The position numbers and the translations under genes are program-made. Source: Dolichospermum sp. FACHB-1091 (GTDB lineage Bacteria > Cyanobacteriota > Cyanobacteriia > Cyanobacteriales > Nostocaceae). From it: a stretch of 64,000 bases of DNA. Below the pieces are notes generated by a model. That model was not told the DNA's origin and did not search any database. It saw only the letters and a program-made list of their open reading frames with translations. Every line of letters starts with the position of its first letter. The first letter of the stretch is position 1. The DNA is taken from positions 1-64,000 of the forward strand of contig NZ_JACJSB010000008.1 in NCBI RefSeq assembly GCF_014697585.1, in the 5' to 3' direction. Shown piece by piece: positions 1-8,294 of this stretch.

Positions 1-126
1 GATAGAGATGTAAACGCTGCAATTAATGTAAAACAAGAAGCGGTTAGATTAACCGTGTTAGCCTGTGGACTAGATAGTGCCGACACTTCTAGGATGAAGC
101 AGGAAGAAAAAGCCGGCTTTTGTTAG
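1..126 (+). CDS. tnpB: TnpB (IS200/IS605 OrfB) C-terminus, partial
   Basis: The open frame enters from the left edge and ends at the stop TAG at 124-126, giving the last 41 residues. It begins DRDVNAAINV, the signature around the last RuvC-like acidic residue of TnpB, and continues CGLDSADTSRMKQEE, a tail I associate with cyanobacterial TnpB proteins. TnpB is the RNA-guided nuclease of IS200/IS605 elements. Only the end is visible, so I cannot say whether the gene is intact or whether tnpA lies upstream. A second transposase remnant starts 28 bases further on. Confidence 0.85.
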   Translation, partial: DRDVNAAINVKQEAVRLTVLACGLDSADTSRMKQEEKAGFC

Positions 127-154
127 CATTAGTTAGCTTTTTTGGGTCGGGTGT

Positions 155-487
155 ATGTTAAACTCAATAATTGCCATATATGCTATCACAGATGACTTGT
201 TGAAAGCGATTGGGCATAACGAAGATAGTCGTAGAGTGGTGAGCGATGCAGAAATTATCACAACGGCTCTGTGTGCAGCGATGTTCTTCAACAACAACCA
301 CAGTAAGGCTTGCACTCATAATAAAGAACATGGATTCATGCCGAATATGTTAGATAAATCACGATTTACACGATTTAACAGAATATTACACGGAATTTTT
401 ATTCCTAGTGCTATCACAAGCAATTTTCCCAAATCCATTCATATAGTTACTCTTTGCAAAAGGGGATATCTTCGAGATGCTATGTGA
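155..487 (+). pseudogene. IS982-type transposase, truncated remnant
   Basis: The first ~80 residues (MLNSIIAIYAITDDLLKAIG, then SDAEIITTALCAAMFF and HNKEHGFMPNMLDKSRFTR) look like the N-terminus of IS982-family transposases, which are normally around 250-290 residues. After SRFTRFNRILHGIF the resemblance stops, the frame drifts and ends at codon 111. The DDE catalytic core is absent. The gene is therefore a dead 5' fragment, truncated by a downstream rearrangement. The family call rests on remembered motifs. Confidence 0.7.
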
Positions 488-552
488 TCCCACATCTCCA
501 CCATCAGTTAAATTAATATATAATTAAAATGAATAATTTTTGATATCTTCTT

Positions 553-774
553 ATGACATTACAAGAATTGCAAAAACAAGTATTACAGTTACCAATGAGC
601 GATCGCTGGCAATTGGTACAAACTGTATTAGAATCAATACAACAAGAAACTATATCACCATCAAAGCAGGGTAATTTATCTCGACTGCGTGGTATTGCTA
701 AGAGTGTAAATATCTCAAATAATGAGAATATTAATAGAGATTATGTTACTTATCTAACTGAAAAATACCAATGA
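553..774 (+). CDS. Antitoxin-like protein of a PIN-type TA pair
   Basis: A 73-residue protein starting MTLQELQKQVLQLPMSDRWQLV, a short helical N-terminus typical of antitoxins placed before VapC-type PIN toxins in cyanobacteria. Its stop overlaps the start of the next frame by ATGA (771-774), the classic translational coupling of an antitoxin-toxin pair. The partner toxin is broken by an in-frame TGA, so this antitoxin appears orphaned. The exact antitoxin family is not recognised. Confidence 0.6.
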   Translation: MTLQELQKQVLQLPMSDRWQLVQTVLESIQQETISPSKQGNLSRLRGIAKSVNISNNENINRDYVTYLTEKYQ

Positions 775-998
775 AGCGAGTTTTTATTGATACGAATGTA
801 GTTTGAGATTTTTTACTAGAAAGAGAACCTTTTGTAGAAGATGCAGTCAAGCTATTTGCAAAAATTGATGCAGGGGAGATTATAGGGTTTATTGCTGCTA
901 CTACAATTACTAATATTTATTATATTATTCGTAAAGCAGCAGGTGTAAAAGTTGCTCAAGATGCAATTTCTCAAATTCTCACAGATTATCACCGATAA
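771..998 (+). pseudogene. PIN-domain (VapC-like) toxin with in-frame stop
   Basis: The frame opens MKRVFIDTNVV, with the first PIN-domain aspartate in IDTN, then hits TGA at 804-806. It continues in the same frame as DFLLEREPFVEDAVKLFAKI and reaches TAA at 996-998. The stop most likely replaced a leucine codon by one base. The reading frame is also short: about 75 codons against about 130 for a full PIN toxin, so the second half carrying the other acidic residues is missing. Without readthrough no active RNase could be made. It overlaps the end of the convergent gene at 989-1261 by ten bases. Confidence 0.75.
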
Positions 999-1261
999 TC
1001 ACGCTCCGTTTCTCCACTAAAGGAGGCAGCAACTTTATAACCAATGCGAATCCCAAAAAGTCGAGCAAATCTGTTTTTATTCCGTAAATAATGCGCTGAT
1101 TCTATGCCTATTTTATCAATAGCATATTCACCTGTTTCTATATCAATAATGATCATTTTACCGATGTTTTCTGCTGTTTCTACTTGCTGACGAATGCCAT
1201 TATCATATAATTCTTTGGCACGTTTTGCGACTTCTTCGCTGCTGAGGAGAATGGCTTGCAT
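989..1261 (-). CDS. Small conserved protein, possibly TA-associated
   Basis: A 90-residue protein (MQAILLSSEEVAKRAKELYD...) preceded by an AAGGA ribosome site about eight bases before the ATG at 1261. The middle is beta-rich (GKMIIIDIETGEYAID) and the end reads LFGIRIGYKVAASFSG. Similar short proteins are common in cyanobacterial genomes beside PIN/TA genes, but I know no established function. Its 3' end overlaps the broken PIN toxin on the other strand, so one of the two was probably moved here. Confidence 0.55.
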   Translation of the reverse strand: MQAILLSSEEVAKRAKELYDNGIRQQVETAENIGKMIIIDIETGEYAIDKIGIESAHYLRNKNRFARLFGIRIGYKVAASFSGETERDYR

Positions 1262-1318
1262 TTTATTTCATCCTTTTTCGTGATTATATATTTATTGTAC
1301 TTGATTTAGTAGTACAGT

Positions 1319-1612
1319 TTATCCTTCCTCAAGCCACTGTTCATAACCACATATCAGCAATCTTTTCTTTAAATTAGCGATCGCTTCAGATGTGGGTACA
1401 TCAATTGATTGCACTCGATATACATCATTGAGAACAACACTATAATCTTTACCGCTATAGTAAGCTACAACTTCAGCTAAATTTCTATCTGACATTTCTT
1501 CACTGAGTAATGCTAAAAGCGGTAAATAATTTTGTGGTTCTATCCCCTTGGGAAAAGCACATTGAATTAATTTATATGTACTTTGTAGATGTGGTGAAAT
1601 AGTGATTTGCAT
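1319..1612 (-). CDS. Small conserved protein paired with PIN-like gene
   Basis: A 97-residue protein, MQITISPHLQSTYKLIQCAF..., predicted all-helical, starting two bases after the stop of the upstream gene 1615-2019 on the same strand. That spacing suggests one transcript and a two-gene module. The central stretch SDRNLAEVVAYYSGKDYSVV looks like a conserved family core, but I do not recognise a named domain. It may be the partner of the PIN-like protein upstream; which is toxin and which antitoxin cannot be told from sequence. Confidence 0.55.
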   Translation of the reverse strand: MQITISPHLQSTYKLIQCAFPKGIEPQNYLPLLALLSEEMSDRNLAEVVAYYSGKDYSVVLNDVYRVQSIDVPTSEAIANLKKRLLICGYEQWLEEG

Positions 1613-1614
1613 GA

Positions 1615-2019
1615 TTAATTACCAGTTAAAGGAAAAGGTGGATGAATATATACATGGAAATCCACACCTTGAGCAGAAGCGGCTCTGACTGCTTTTGCAT
1701 CTGCTGTGGTGGTGACAATATTTAGTTGATCACCTGTACCTAATATAATAATATCGTTTATTCCTAATTTTCGTGTTGGTTGTAGGTTTAAAGCTTTAGG
1801 TGATGGGTTATCGGGGATGATAGTTACTCTTTGCAAAAGGCGATTAGCTCTGTTTTGTTCTGATAGTCTAGCAATAGTTTTCACTATGTTAGTGAACTCA
1901 GTAAAAGCAGTTTGAGTCATTACCATTTCTTTTCCGTTTACGTATTGTCGCAATTCATAGCGATGAGGGGAATTTTCGGCTATAAGAGCTATAGCAGTTC
2001 CAGTATCTAAATTAATCAT
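1615..2019 (-). CDS. PIN-like / DUF1308-type small protein
   Basis: A 134-residue protein beginning MINLDTGTAIALIAENS. The acidic residue in the first strand (LDTG) and the later GINDIIILGTGDQLNIVTTT segment resemble a PIN-like nuclease fold; I associate this family with DUF1308. It is the first gene of a tight two-gene unit with 1319-1612. Unlike three other PIN genes in this window it is not interrupted. Activity as an RNase is inference. A 21-base stretch of its coding region (1820-1840) is repeated exactly at 443-463. Confidence 0.55.
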   Translation of the reverse strand: MINLDTGTAIALIAENSPHRYELRQYVNGKEMVMTQTAFTEFTNIVKTIARLSEQNRANRLLQRVTIIPDNPSPKALNLQPTRKLGINDIIILGTGDQLNIVTTTADAKAVRAASAQGVDFHVYIHPPFPLTGN

Positions 2020-2090
2020 TCAAATATTTCTCTTAACAACAATGGTAAATGGGTTATGTATTTTACCATTTATTACCTTTTTACTTAAAA

Positions 2091-2270
2091 GTGATTCCTG
2101 CGGAGCGCTTCGCTATCGCCTGTGGTACTGAGTTCCGCACAATCGCACTTTTCCACCATAGTCTAACTAAGAGCGATTCCTGCGGGGTGCTTTGCGATCG
2201 CCTTTGAAACTGAGTTCCGCACAATTGCACATCTCCAGTATAGTTTAACTAAGAGCGATCGCTTCGGTAA
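2091..2270. repeat. 82-bp imperfect tandem repeat
   Basis: Two near-complete copies (2091-2172 and 2173-2254) and the start of a third follow each other with an 82-base period. Each contains GATTCCTGCGG, a short palindrome built round a HIP1-like core (GCTTCGCTATCGCC / GCTTTGCGATCGCC), ACTGAGTTCCGCACAAT and TAACTAAG. The repeats fill the gap between the divergent PIN-like gene and the nuclease gene. No frame crosses them. Confidence 0.8.
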
Positions 2271-2348
2271 GCTTTACTAAACGACATCTTTCGCGTTAGT
2301 GATCATAAATGTTACAATGCAGCTATGTTGTAAATCAGGGTGAAAAAA

Positions 2349-3134
2349 ATGAAAAAAGAAGAGGCCATCGAAAAACTTAAACGTCAAATTCAATTAATTG
2401 ATAATTTAAAATCACAACCTAGATTTAGCCAAGACTTCACTAAATGGAAACGAGATACAGAAATTTCAATTGAATGGATATTTGGAAATGATACTCGACA
2501 TATAAAGGAATTTAAAAATATTTCTTATAGTCCATTTGTAGCTACTGCCTCCACTCCTCAAAAAACTTATGAAGAAACATTCAAGGGAGGCTTGGAAAAA
2601 GGACGCATGATTTTGGAATCCATGATACAGGAAATAGTAGATTATTGGGAGGAAAACAACATCAATCAACCTATTATTCCTGATTTAAATAAGATTGAAC
2701 TTCTTTGCAATAGATTTGATTTAGTTGCCAGACAACTAAAAACTAGACACAGTAGCAGAAATACCATAGAAATTAATGATGAGTATGATGTTCAGGATTT
2801 ATTTCATGCTTTACTAACTTTATATTTTGACGATATCAGAGATGAAGAATGGACTCCAAGTTATGCTGGTAAAGCTTCACGAACAGACTTTCTTTTAAAA
2901 GAGGAGCAAATTGTTATTGAACTTAAGAAGACACGCGAAAATCTTGCTGATAAAAAAGTTGGAGAAGAATTAATTATAGACATTACTCGTTATAAATCAC
3001 ATACTGACTGTAAAACTCTCATTTGTTTTGTTTATGATCCAGAAAGAAGAATTAAAAATCCTCGTGGTATTGAAAACGATTTAAGCAAAACTACAGATGG
3101 TATGATAGTTCAAGTTTTTATTAGACCAATATAA
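2349..3134 (+). CDS. Solitary DpnII/MboI-like PD-(D/E)XK nuclease
   Basis: A 261-residue protein. The C-terminal part reads SRTDFLLKEEQIVIELKK, i.e. Asp180, then Glu191-Leu-Lys193, the PD-(D/E)XK core seen in the REase_DpnII-MboI domain. It is followed by KSHTDCKTLICFVYDPERR, also typical of that family. The first ~150 residues are helical. I chose ATG 2349 because AGGG lies about nine bases before it; GTG 2340 is an in-frame alternative. No methyltransferase gene lies next to it, so it is either a modification-dependent or orphan nuclease or the effector of a lost system. The GATC specificity of DpnII cannot be assumed. Confidence 0.7.
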   Translation: MKKEEAIEKLKRQIQLIDNLKSQPRFSQDFTKWKRDTEISIEWIFGNDTRHIKEFKNISYSPFVATASTPQKTYEETFKGGLEKGRMILESMIQEIVDYWEENNINQPIIPDLNKIELLCNRFDLVARQLKTRHSSRNTIEINDEYDVQDLFHALLTLYFDDIRDEEWTPSYAGKASRTDFLLKEEQIVIELKKTRENLADKKVGEELIIDITRYKSHTDCKTLICFVYDPERRIKNPRGIENDLSKTTDGMIVQVFIRPI

Positions 3135-3239
3135 TTGTATAACTTGAATAAAATCATATAAATATTTTTTCGTTTTTTTAATCAAAAGCGAATTTTTTTT
3201 ATTTTTACCACAATCTTTATCATTCCAGCATCATACATA

Positions 3240-3605
3240 CTATTCATTATACTCAACCACCACCGCAATAGCCGCAGCGATTTCTTCCATTATTTCACTC
3301 GAACATTCTCCAATTTTACGAATTAATCTTTGTACATCTACGCCACGCAATTGTAAAATATCTACAGCAGAATCTTTCGACAAACTATTCTTGATATTTG
3401 CCTCAATCTTAACGTGCCAAATATTTTCAGCATAATATTCCTTCCAATCTGTAATTGGTGCAATTAATTTAATTGGTAACTTACCAACACCATCAGAACT
3501 GACAATTATAGCGGGTCTTACTTTTTTAATTTCTGCTCCCACAGTTGGATCAAAATTAGTCAGCCAGATATCACCCCGTTTAGGAATAGAAGAATTAGTA
3601 ATCAA
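3240..3605 (-). CDS. MazF/PemK-type toxin
   Basis: A 121-residue protein with the MazF/PemK hallmark RGDIWLTNFDPTVGAEIKK followed by VRPAIIVSSD. MazF-family toxins are ribosome-independent mRNA interferases. Its start overlaps the end of the antitoxin-like gene 3595-3933 by 11 bases, so the two are translationally coupled. The length is normal (110-125 residues) and no disruption is seen. The cleavage specificity is not predictable from sequence. Confidence 0.85.
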   Translation of the reverse strand: MITNSSIPKRGDIWLTNFDPTVGAEIKKVRPAIIVSSDGVGKLPIKLIAPITDWKEYYAENIWHVKIEANIKNSLSKDSAVDILQLRGVDVQRLIRKIGECSSEIMEEIAAAIAVVVEYNE

Positions 3606-3933
3606 TTAAGTCTCCTGTCTGTAATTCTTGCCATTCTTTATCTTGCTGGTAATGCTCTAACATTAAATCAGATTGTAACGCTAAAATCTTTTTTCGTTCT
3701 TCTATAGGTAACTTTATAAATTCACGACGGCTGAGAAACTTTTGTTTTAACTCATCAATATTTTCAGAAAACGTGAGTTCAGCATTTTCTTCTTCTTGCT
3801 TCACACTTTGCAAATTTTGATAAATTTCCTCGCGGCCTTCTTCTCTTAAATATTGCTGCAATAACAATTGAATTTGTAACTTTTCTTCAATTGAAAACCC
3901 TTTTATTGCTTCTACCACATCAGTAAAAATCAT
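3595..3933 (-). CDS. Antitoxin-like partner of MazF toxin
   Basis: A 112-residue, highly charged helical protein (MIFTDVVEAIKGFSIEEKLQ..., ending HYQQDKEWQELQTGDLIDY). The conserved tail DKEWQELQTGD is a motif I associate with antitoxins of cyanobacterial MazF/PemK pairs. It lies directly upstream of and overlapping the toxin. Upstream, five bases separate it from the DUF6887-like gene, so up to four genes may be read as one transcript. Confidence 0.65.
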   Translation of the reverse strand: MIFTDVVEAIKGFSIEEKLQIQLLLQQYLREEGREEIYQNLQSVKQEEENAELTFSENIDELKQKFLSRREFIKLPIEERKKILALQSDLMLEHYQQDKEWQELQTGDLIDY

Positions 3934-3938
3934 AATAG

Positions 3939-4163
3939 TTATTCTTCACTTTCAATTAATCTTTTACCATTACTAAAACGCTGCAAAAATTCAGGGTAAT
4001 TCATCAAATCATCAACCGATTCTGATGGTGGCATTTCCACCCAATTTGCCTCAGCATTCAATTTATCTACATAAATGTAGAATGCCTCTTGGTCATCTCG
4101 ATGAGATAAAACATAAGCACGTAATTCCTTTGTACTCATACCTTGGAAGTTAGGCTGACTCAT
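3939..4163 (-). CDS. DUF6887-like small protein
   Basis: A 74-residue protein beginning MSQPNFQGMSTKELRAYVLS, followed by HRDDQEAFYIYVDKLN. This matches the cyanobacterial DUF6887 pattern. I chose ATG 4163 because GGAGG lies about eight bases upstream and because the ATG overlaps the stop of the preceding DUF6888-like frame (ATGA); a longer start at 4178 would place that GGAGG inside the gene. DUF6887 and DUF6888 genes usually occur together; function unknown, TA-like organisation. Confidence 0.7.
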   Translation of the reverse strand: MSQPNFQGMSTKELRAYVLSHRDDQEAFYIYVDKLNAEANWVEMPPSESVDDLMNYPEFLQRFSNGKRLIESEE

Positions 4164-4336
4164 ACCACATACCTCCATTTACCATTAGGATATATTTCTA
4201 TCATATTCTCTTCACCCGCGAGGATAAATACATTACCTGTACGTTTATCAACTCGAACCAAGTTTATGGGTAAATATAGTTTAGTTAACCAACAACACAG
4301 AATAAATAACTGCGTTTTTTGCTCAGATGTAGGAAT
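4160..4336 (-). CDS. DUF6888-like protein, apparent ATT start
   Basis: A frame without any ATG/GTG/TTG near its expected start encodes about 58 residues including CCWLTKLYLPINLVRVDK, then TGNVFILAGEENMIEIYPNG, a strong DUF6888-like pattern. The family start is expected near PTSEQKTQL. A stop codon lies only five codons before that point. The best available initiator is ATT at 4336, seven or eight bases after GAGGAG. Its stop overlaps the ATG of the DUF6887-like gene. Either the gene uses a rare ATT start, or its start codon has been lost and it is a pseudogene. Confidence 0.55.
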   Translation of the reverse strand: MPTSEQKTQLFILCCWLTKLYLPINLVRVDKRTGNVFILAGEENMIEIYPNGKWRYVV

Positions 4337-4426
4337 GACCCGTACTCCTCAATCAAACTCATTATAACGAATATATCACTCCTTCTCCTCTTTGCGCCTT
4401 TGCTCCTTAGCGCCTTTGCGCGAAAC

Positions 4427-4462
4427 AAAAAAAACGGTAGAGAACCGAAATCCTCCACCGTT
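4427..4462 (-). terminator. Rho-independent terminator of clpC
   Basis: On the minus strand, just downstream of the clpC stop, AACGGTGGA and TCTACCGTT form a nine-pair stem (one G-U pair) with a loop of about 12 bases, followed at once by eight T residues. Position and form fit an intrinsic terminator ending clpC and insulating the TA genes below. Confidence 0.8.
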
Positions 4463-4485
4463 CAATTAACAATTAAAAAACCTAA

Positions 4486-6957
4486 CTAAGACTCAACACC
4501 TTGGGGTAACAACTCCCGTGTTTGTTGAGAACTAACTTGCACAATGCCATTTTCATCAACATCAACAAGAGCAGTATCGCCGTCTTTGATACGTCCAGAC
4601 AGAATTTCTTCCGCCAAACTATCTTCTAACAAGCGCATAATTGCCCGACGTAATGGCCTTGCACCGTAGCTAGGACTATAACCCTCAGTGATCAAGCGAT
4701 CCTTGAAGCGGTCTGTAACTTCTAAGACAATGCCTTTTTCCGTCAAGCGACCAAACACTTCCTTGAGCATGATATCGGCGATTTCCGTGACTTCAGCCTT
4801 ATTCAACTGACGGAAGACGATAATTTCATCTAACCGGTTCAAGAACTCAGGACGGAAGTAATTCTTCAGTTCCTCATTCACTAAAGAACGAATGCGATTA
4901 TACTGAGATTCGTTAGCATCTTCAGCAAAATCGAAACCAATACCGCTACCGCCTTTTTCAATGACCTTAGAACCAATATTGGAAGTTAAAATCAGCAAAG
5001 TGTTCTTAAAGTCCACCGTGCGACCTTTCGCGTCAGTTAAACGCCCATCTTCCAAAATTTGCAAAAGCATATTGAAGACATCGGGGTGGGCTTTTTCGAT
5101 TTCGTCGAATAACACCACGGTGTAAGGACGACGACGGACAGCTTCTGTTAACTGACCACCTTCGTTGTAACCGACATAACCAGGAGGTGAACCGATCAAC
5201 TTACTGACGGTGTGACGCTCCATGTATTCGGACATATCTAAGCGAATCATCGCTTCTTCTGAACCGAAGAAATAAGAAGCTAAGGACTTCGCCAATTCAG
5301 TTTTACCTACCCCAGTTGGACCTGAGAAGACAAAACTAGCGATCGGCCGATTCGGATTTTTTAAACCGACACGAGCGCGACGAATGGCGCGGGAAACAGC
5401 CTTCACAGCGTCATCTTGACCGATGAGCCGCTGATGTAAGGTATCTTCCATGTGTAGCAACTTCTCGGACTCAGATTCAGTGAGTTTGTTAACTGGTACA
5501 CCAGTCCAGGAAGCGACAATGTGAGCAATGTCTTCTTCTGTAACTACGGGTTCAATACCGTCACCACTAGAGCCGTTACTCTTAGTTTGGGCAATAGTGC
5601 GGATTTCGGCCTTGATTTCCATTTCCCGATCGCGCAATTCCCCCGCCCGATCAAAGTCCTGAGAACGGACTGCATCATCTTTTTCTTTTAAGATTTGCCG
5701 TAGTTCCTTGTCTAATTCCTTAGCTGCTGGGGGCAGTTGGGAGTTAATTAAGCGCACCCGTGAGCCGGCTTCATCCACCAAATCAATGGCTTTATCTGGC
5801 AAATAGCGATCGCTAATATAACGATCAGACAACTTAGCTGCCGCCACCAATGCTTCATCGGATATTTTCAGCTTGTGGTGTGCTTCATAGCGATCGCGCA
5901 AACCATATAAAATTTCTATTGTCTCATCAACGCTTGGCTCACCCACCATCACAGGCTGGAAGCGTCTTTCCAACGCTGCATCCCGTTCAATGTGCTTGCG
6001 GTACTCATCCAAAGTAGTCGCGCCGATACATTGTAATTCACCTCGCGCCAAAGCTGGCTTGAGGATATTCGCCGCATCAATCGCCCCTTCCGCCGCGCCC
6101 GCACCGATGAGGGTGTGAACTTCGTCAATAACTAGGATGACATTACCCGCCGAGCGGATTTCATCCATAATTTTTTTCAGACGTTCTTCAAATTCACCGC
6201 GATATTTAGTTCCTGCTACCAGCAGACCAATATCAAGAGTGACTACACGCTTATCTTCCAGGATATCGGGGATATCCTTGCTGGCGATACGTGAAGCTAA
6301 ACCTTCGGCGATAGCGGTTTTACCAACACCTGGTTCCCCTATCAACACGGGATTATTTTTCGTCCGGCGACCCAAAATTTGGATTACCCGCTCAATTTCC
6401 TTGGCGCGTCCCACCACAGGATCGAGCTTGTTATCTATGGCCATTTGGGTCAGGTTTGAACCAAACTCATCGAGAGTTGGGGTTTTAGTGCGACCAGAGG
6501 GGCCACCCGGCGTAACTTCCGCCGTTTCTCCCAACATCCGAATCACTTGGGTTCTCACCTTGGTCAAATCTACACCCAGGTTTTCTAGCACCCTAGCTGC
6601 CACACCTTCACCTTCGCGGATCAGGCCCAACAGCAGATGCTCGGTACCAATGTAGTTATGCCCCAATTGGCGTGCTTCTTCCAAGGATAGTTCTAAAACC
6701 CGTTTTGCCCGTGGCGTAAACGGAATTTCTACGGCGACAAAGCCTGAACCCCGTCCTATGATTTTTTCAACTTCAATGCGAGCATCTTTGAGATTAACTC
6801 CCATTGATTTCAGCACCTTAGCGGCCACCCCTGTACCTTCGCCAATCAGACCCAAGAGGATCTGCTCAGTTCCGACAAAGTTGTGACCTAAACGGCGGGC
6901 CTCTTCTTGGGCCAGCATGATTACCTTAATGGCTTTTTCTGTGAAGCGTTCAAACAT
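4486..6957 (-). CDS. clpC: ClpC, Hsp100 AAA+ unfoldase of the Clp protease
   Basis: An 823-residue ClpC. ClpC unfolds proteins and feeds them to ClpP in the cytosol; it is essential in cyanobacteria. In order: two Clp_N repeats (start [12 protein letters not shown]), AAA1 with Walker [14 protein letters not shown] and Walker [12 protein letters not shown], a UVR-type middle segment ([19 protein letters not shown]), then AAA2 with [14 protein letters not shown] and [16 protein letters not shown]. Length is standard. I chose ATG 6957 because [12 protein letters not shown] is the canonical ClpC start; an in-frame ATG at 7005 would add 16 unrelated residues. It is a single gene with its own terminator. 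Confidence 0.97.
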   Translation of the reverse strand: MFERFTEKAIKVIMLAQEEARRLGHNFVGTEQILLGLIGEGTGVAAKVLKSMGVNLKDARIEVEKIIGRGSGFVAVEIPFTPRAKRVLELSLEEARQLGHNYIGTEHLLLGLIREGEGVAARVLENLGVDLTKVRTQVIRMLGETAEVTPGGPSGRTKTPTLDEFGSNLTQMAIDNKLDPVVGRAKEIERVIQILGRRTKNNPVLIGEPGVGKTAIAEGLASRIASKDIPDILEDKRVVTLDIGLLVAGTKYRGEFEERLKKIMDEIRSAGNVILVIDEVHTLIGAGAAEGAIDAANILKPALARGELQCIGATTLDEYRKHIERDAALERRFQPVMVGEPSVDETIEILYGLRDRYEAHHKLKISDEALVAAAKLSDRYISDRYLPDKAIDLVDEAGSRVRLINSQLPPAAKELDKELRQILKEKDDAVRSQDFDRAGELRDREMEIKAEIRTIAQTKSNGSSGDGIEPVVTEEDIAHIVASWTGVPVNKLTESESEKLLHMEDTLHQRLIGQDDAVKAVSRAIRRARVGLKNPNRPIASFVFSGPTGVGKTELAKSLASYFFGSEEAMIRLDMSEYMERHTVSKLIGSPPGYVGYNEGGQLTEAVRRRPYTVVLFDEIEKAHPDVFNMLLQILEDGRLTDAKGRTVDFKNTLLILTSNIGSKVIEKGGSGIGFDFAEDANESQYNRIRSLVNEELKNYFRPEFLNRLDEIIVFRQLNKAEVTEIADIMLKEVFGRLTEKGIVLEVTDRFKDRLITEGYSPSYGARPLRRAIMRLLEDSLAEEILSGRIKDGDTALVDVDENGIVQVSSQQTRELLPQGVES

Positions 6958-7005
6958 GGCATTTTTCCCATCACCTGCGTCGTGCCGGTATGCTGATTTT
7001 AGCAC

Positions 7006-7577
7006 AGGCTAAAATTTTGGATATCTATATCAACAATATTAGATATCCAATTACCATGACACAAGTTAATGGGTTAATGAGTAACTATTAGTTAATCTCT
7101 AGGTGGTTAGTGTACTGAGGAGAGTGATATTAGTAGCATTTTGGGTACTAAATCCAAACAATAGACTATTGATGTAGGGATATTGGTTAGCCTTCCCAAA
7201 TAAAATTTAGTATCATAGAATATGTATTAATGTCAAGAGATTGAAATGAATGATAAGATATTTATATTAATCAACATTTTTATATTAAGATATTCTGATA
7301 ACAAATTAGGGGTAAAAAATTTTTTACCTACATTTAGTATAAGTAAATATAATTAAAATATTTTCTTCAGCAGGTTACTAATATGTATAATTGTGTATCA
7401 TTGGCTGAAAGCCTTGTTATTATTGAGTTATGGATAATTACCAAAATTCCTGGGGAATGTGGGCGCTCCACAATTATTTATATTTTATTTATATTTGGCG
7501 ATCGCTTCATATACTCAGCACTGCTGAATCATTTGATTCTGGGGGTAGGGGTTTAGCACTGCTAAACCCCTACAAAT
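7006..7577. other. Noncoding gap with clpC promoter region
   Basis: About 570 AT-rich bases separate clpC from the TOPRIM gene. The end next to clpC must hold its promoter, but I could not pick reliable -35/-10 boxes. The rest shows no coding pattern on either strand. At the far end lie a HIP1 site and a near-perfect hairpin, listed separately. Confidence 0.6.
7545..7573. repeat. 29-bp perfect hairpin
   Basis: GTAGGGGTTTAGCA, one base, then TGCTAAACCCCTAC: a 14-pair perfect inverted repeat just four bases after the end of the TOPRIM gene on the minus strand. It could end that transcript, but there is no T-run, so it may simply be one of the dispersed palindromes common in cyanobacterial genomes. 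A related AGCACTGCT core occurs just to its left. Confidence 0.75.
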
Positions 7578-8294
7578 CTAGGTTTTTTGTAATTTCGTAA
7601 GATAATTGTACATTTCCCGAAACCAAGGGCATTTTCTTTGCACTTCATCAGGTCTTATTTTTAATAAAAGTAAGGGAGTATGTGACCCTTTAGAGAATCG
7701 TGAATAACTACTATCAAATTCTTTCAGGATGCTTGATTCAACTAATGCTTCTGATAGCTTTTCTTGACAGCAATCTCTGGTTAGGTCATATTCACTAAAT
7801 GATTCAGGATTATCAAAAGGAATATTCCTTTGTGTACTTAACCACCAACGCATCCGTTCATGTCTACTACGAAAATCTGGATGTTTAGCTATGGTATTAT
7901 CCCAATCTGCAATAATCCAAGATTCTAATTCAGGTGCAGCAAAACCAACAAATTTTTCTATATCAGCACATTCAGATATTTTCGATATAACTGCTAAAAA
8001 CTTTTCTCTTTCTGCAATTGGATCTCGACAATCTAAATCGTCAAACACTAAAATTAAGTCACATTTATTTGGTTCATTTTTTAGAGTAATAGGTAGTTCT
8101 TTACTAATTTGAGCAATTAAACTTTTACCTGTTTTACCATAACCACTTGCTTTCCCCGGTTTGGGTCCTGGTTTTTGAAGCACTGGTGTTTTGCGTTCAA
8201 ACTTGCAACTGGGAAAATTTTTTTCTAAAAAAGGAATTAGTCCTCTAACTTCAGCTTCACCACCACCAGCAAAAACCCATACTACCACGGCCAT
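7578..8294 (-). CDS. TOPRIM (DUF4276-like) protein, partner of AAA ATPase
   Basis: A 238-residue protein. Residues 1-20 (VVVWVFAGGGEAEVRGLI) contain a glutamate (Glu13) after the first strand, and residues 81-90 (ILVFDDLDCR) contain a DxD motif. Glu plus DxD is the TOPRIM signature, as in OLD nucleases, and the overall form fits DUF4276. It overlaps the upstream ATPase gene by 13 bases, so the two are coupled. An ATPase plus a separate TOPRIM protein recalls PARIS (AriA ATPase + AriB DUF4435 TOPRIM) and split OLD nucleases. A nuclease role is inferred. Confidence 0.65.
   Translation of the reverse strand: MAVVVWVFAGGGEAEVRGLIPFLEKNFPSCKFERKTPVLQKPGPKPGKASGYGKTGKSLIAQISKELPITLKNEPNKCDLILVFDDLDCRDPIAEREKFLAVISKISECADIEKFVGFAAPELESWIIADWDNTIAKHPDFRSRHERMRWWLSTQRNIPFDNPESFSEYDLTRDCCQEKLSEALVESSILKEFDSSYSRFSKGSHTPLLLLKIRPDEVQRKCPWFREMYNYLTKLQKT

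Noticed and set aside
4143-4367. 74-codon open frame on the plus strand
   Set aside because: It is antisense to the DUF6888/DUF6887-like pair, whose protein patterns are convincing.
6137-6655. 172-codon open frame on the plus strand
   Set aside because: It is the antisense shadow of the highly conserved clpC AAA1 region.
7545-7573. Strong terminator of the AAA/TOPRIM operon
   Set aside because: Perfect hairpin but no T-run on the minus strand; left as a repeat with possible terminator role.
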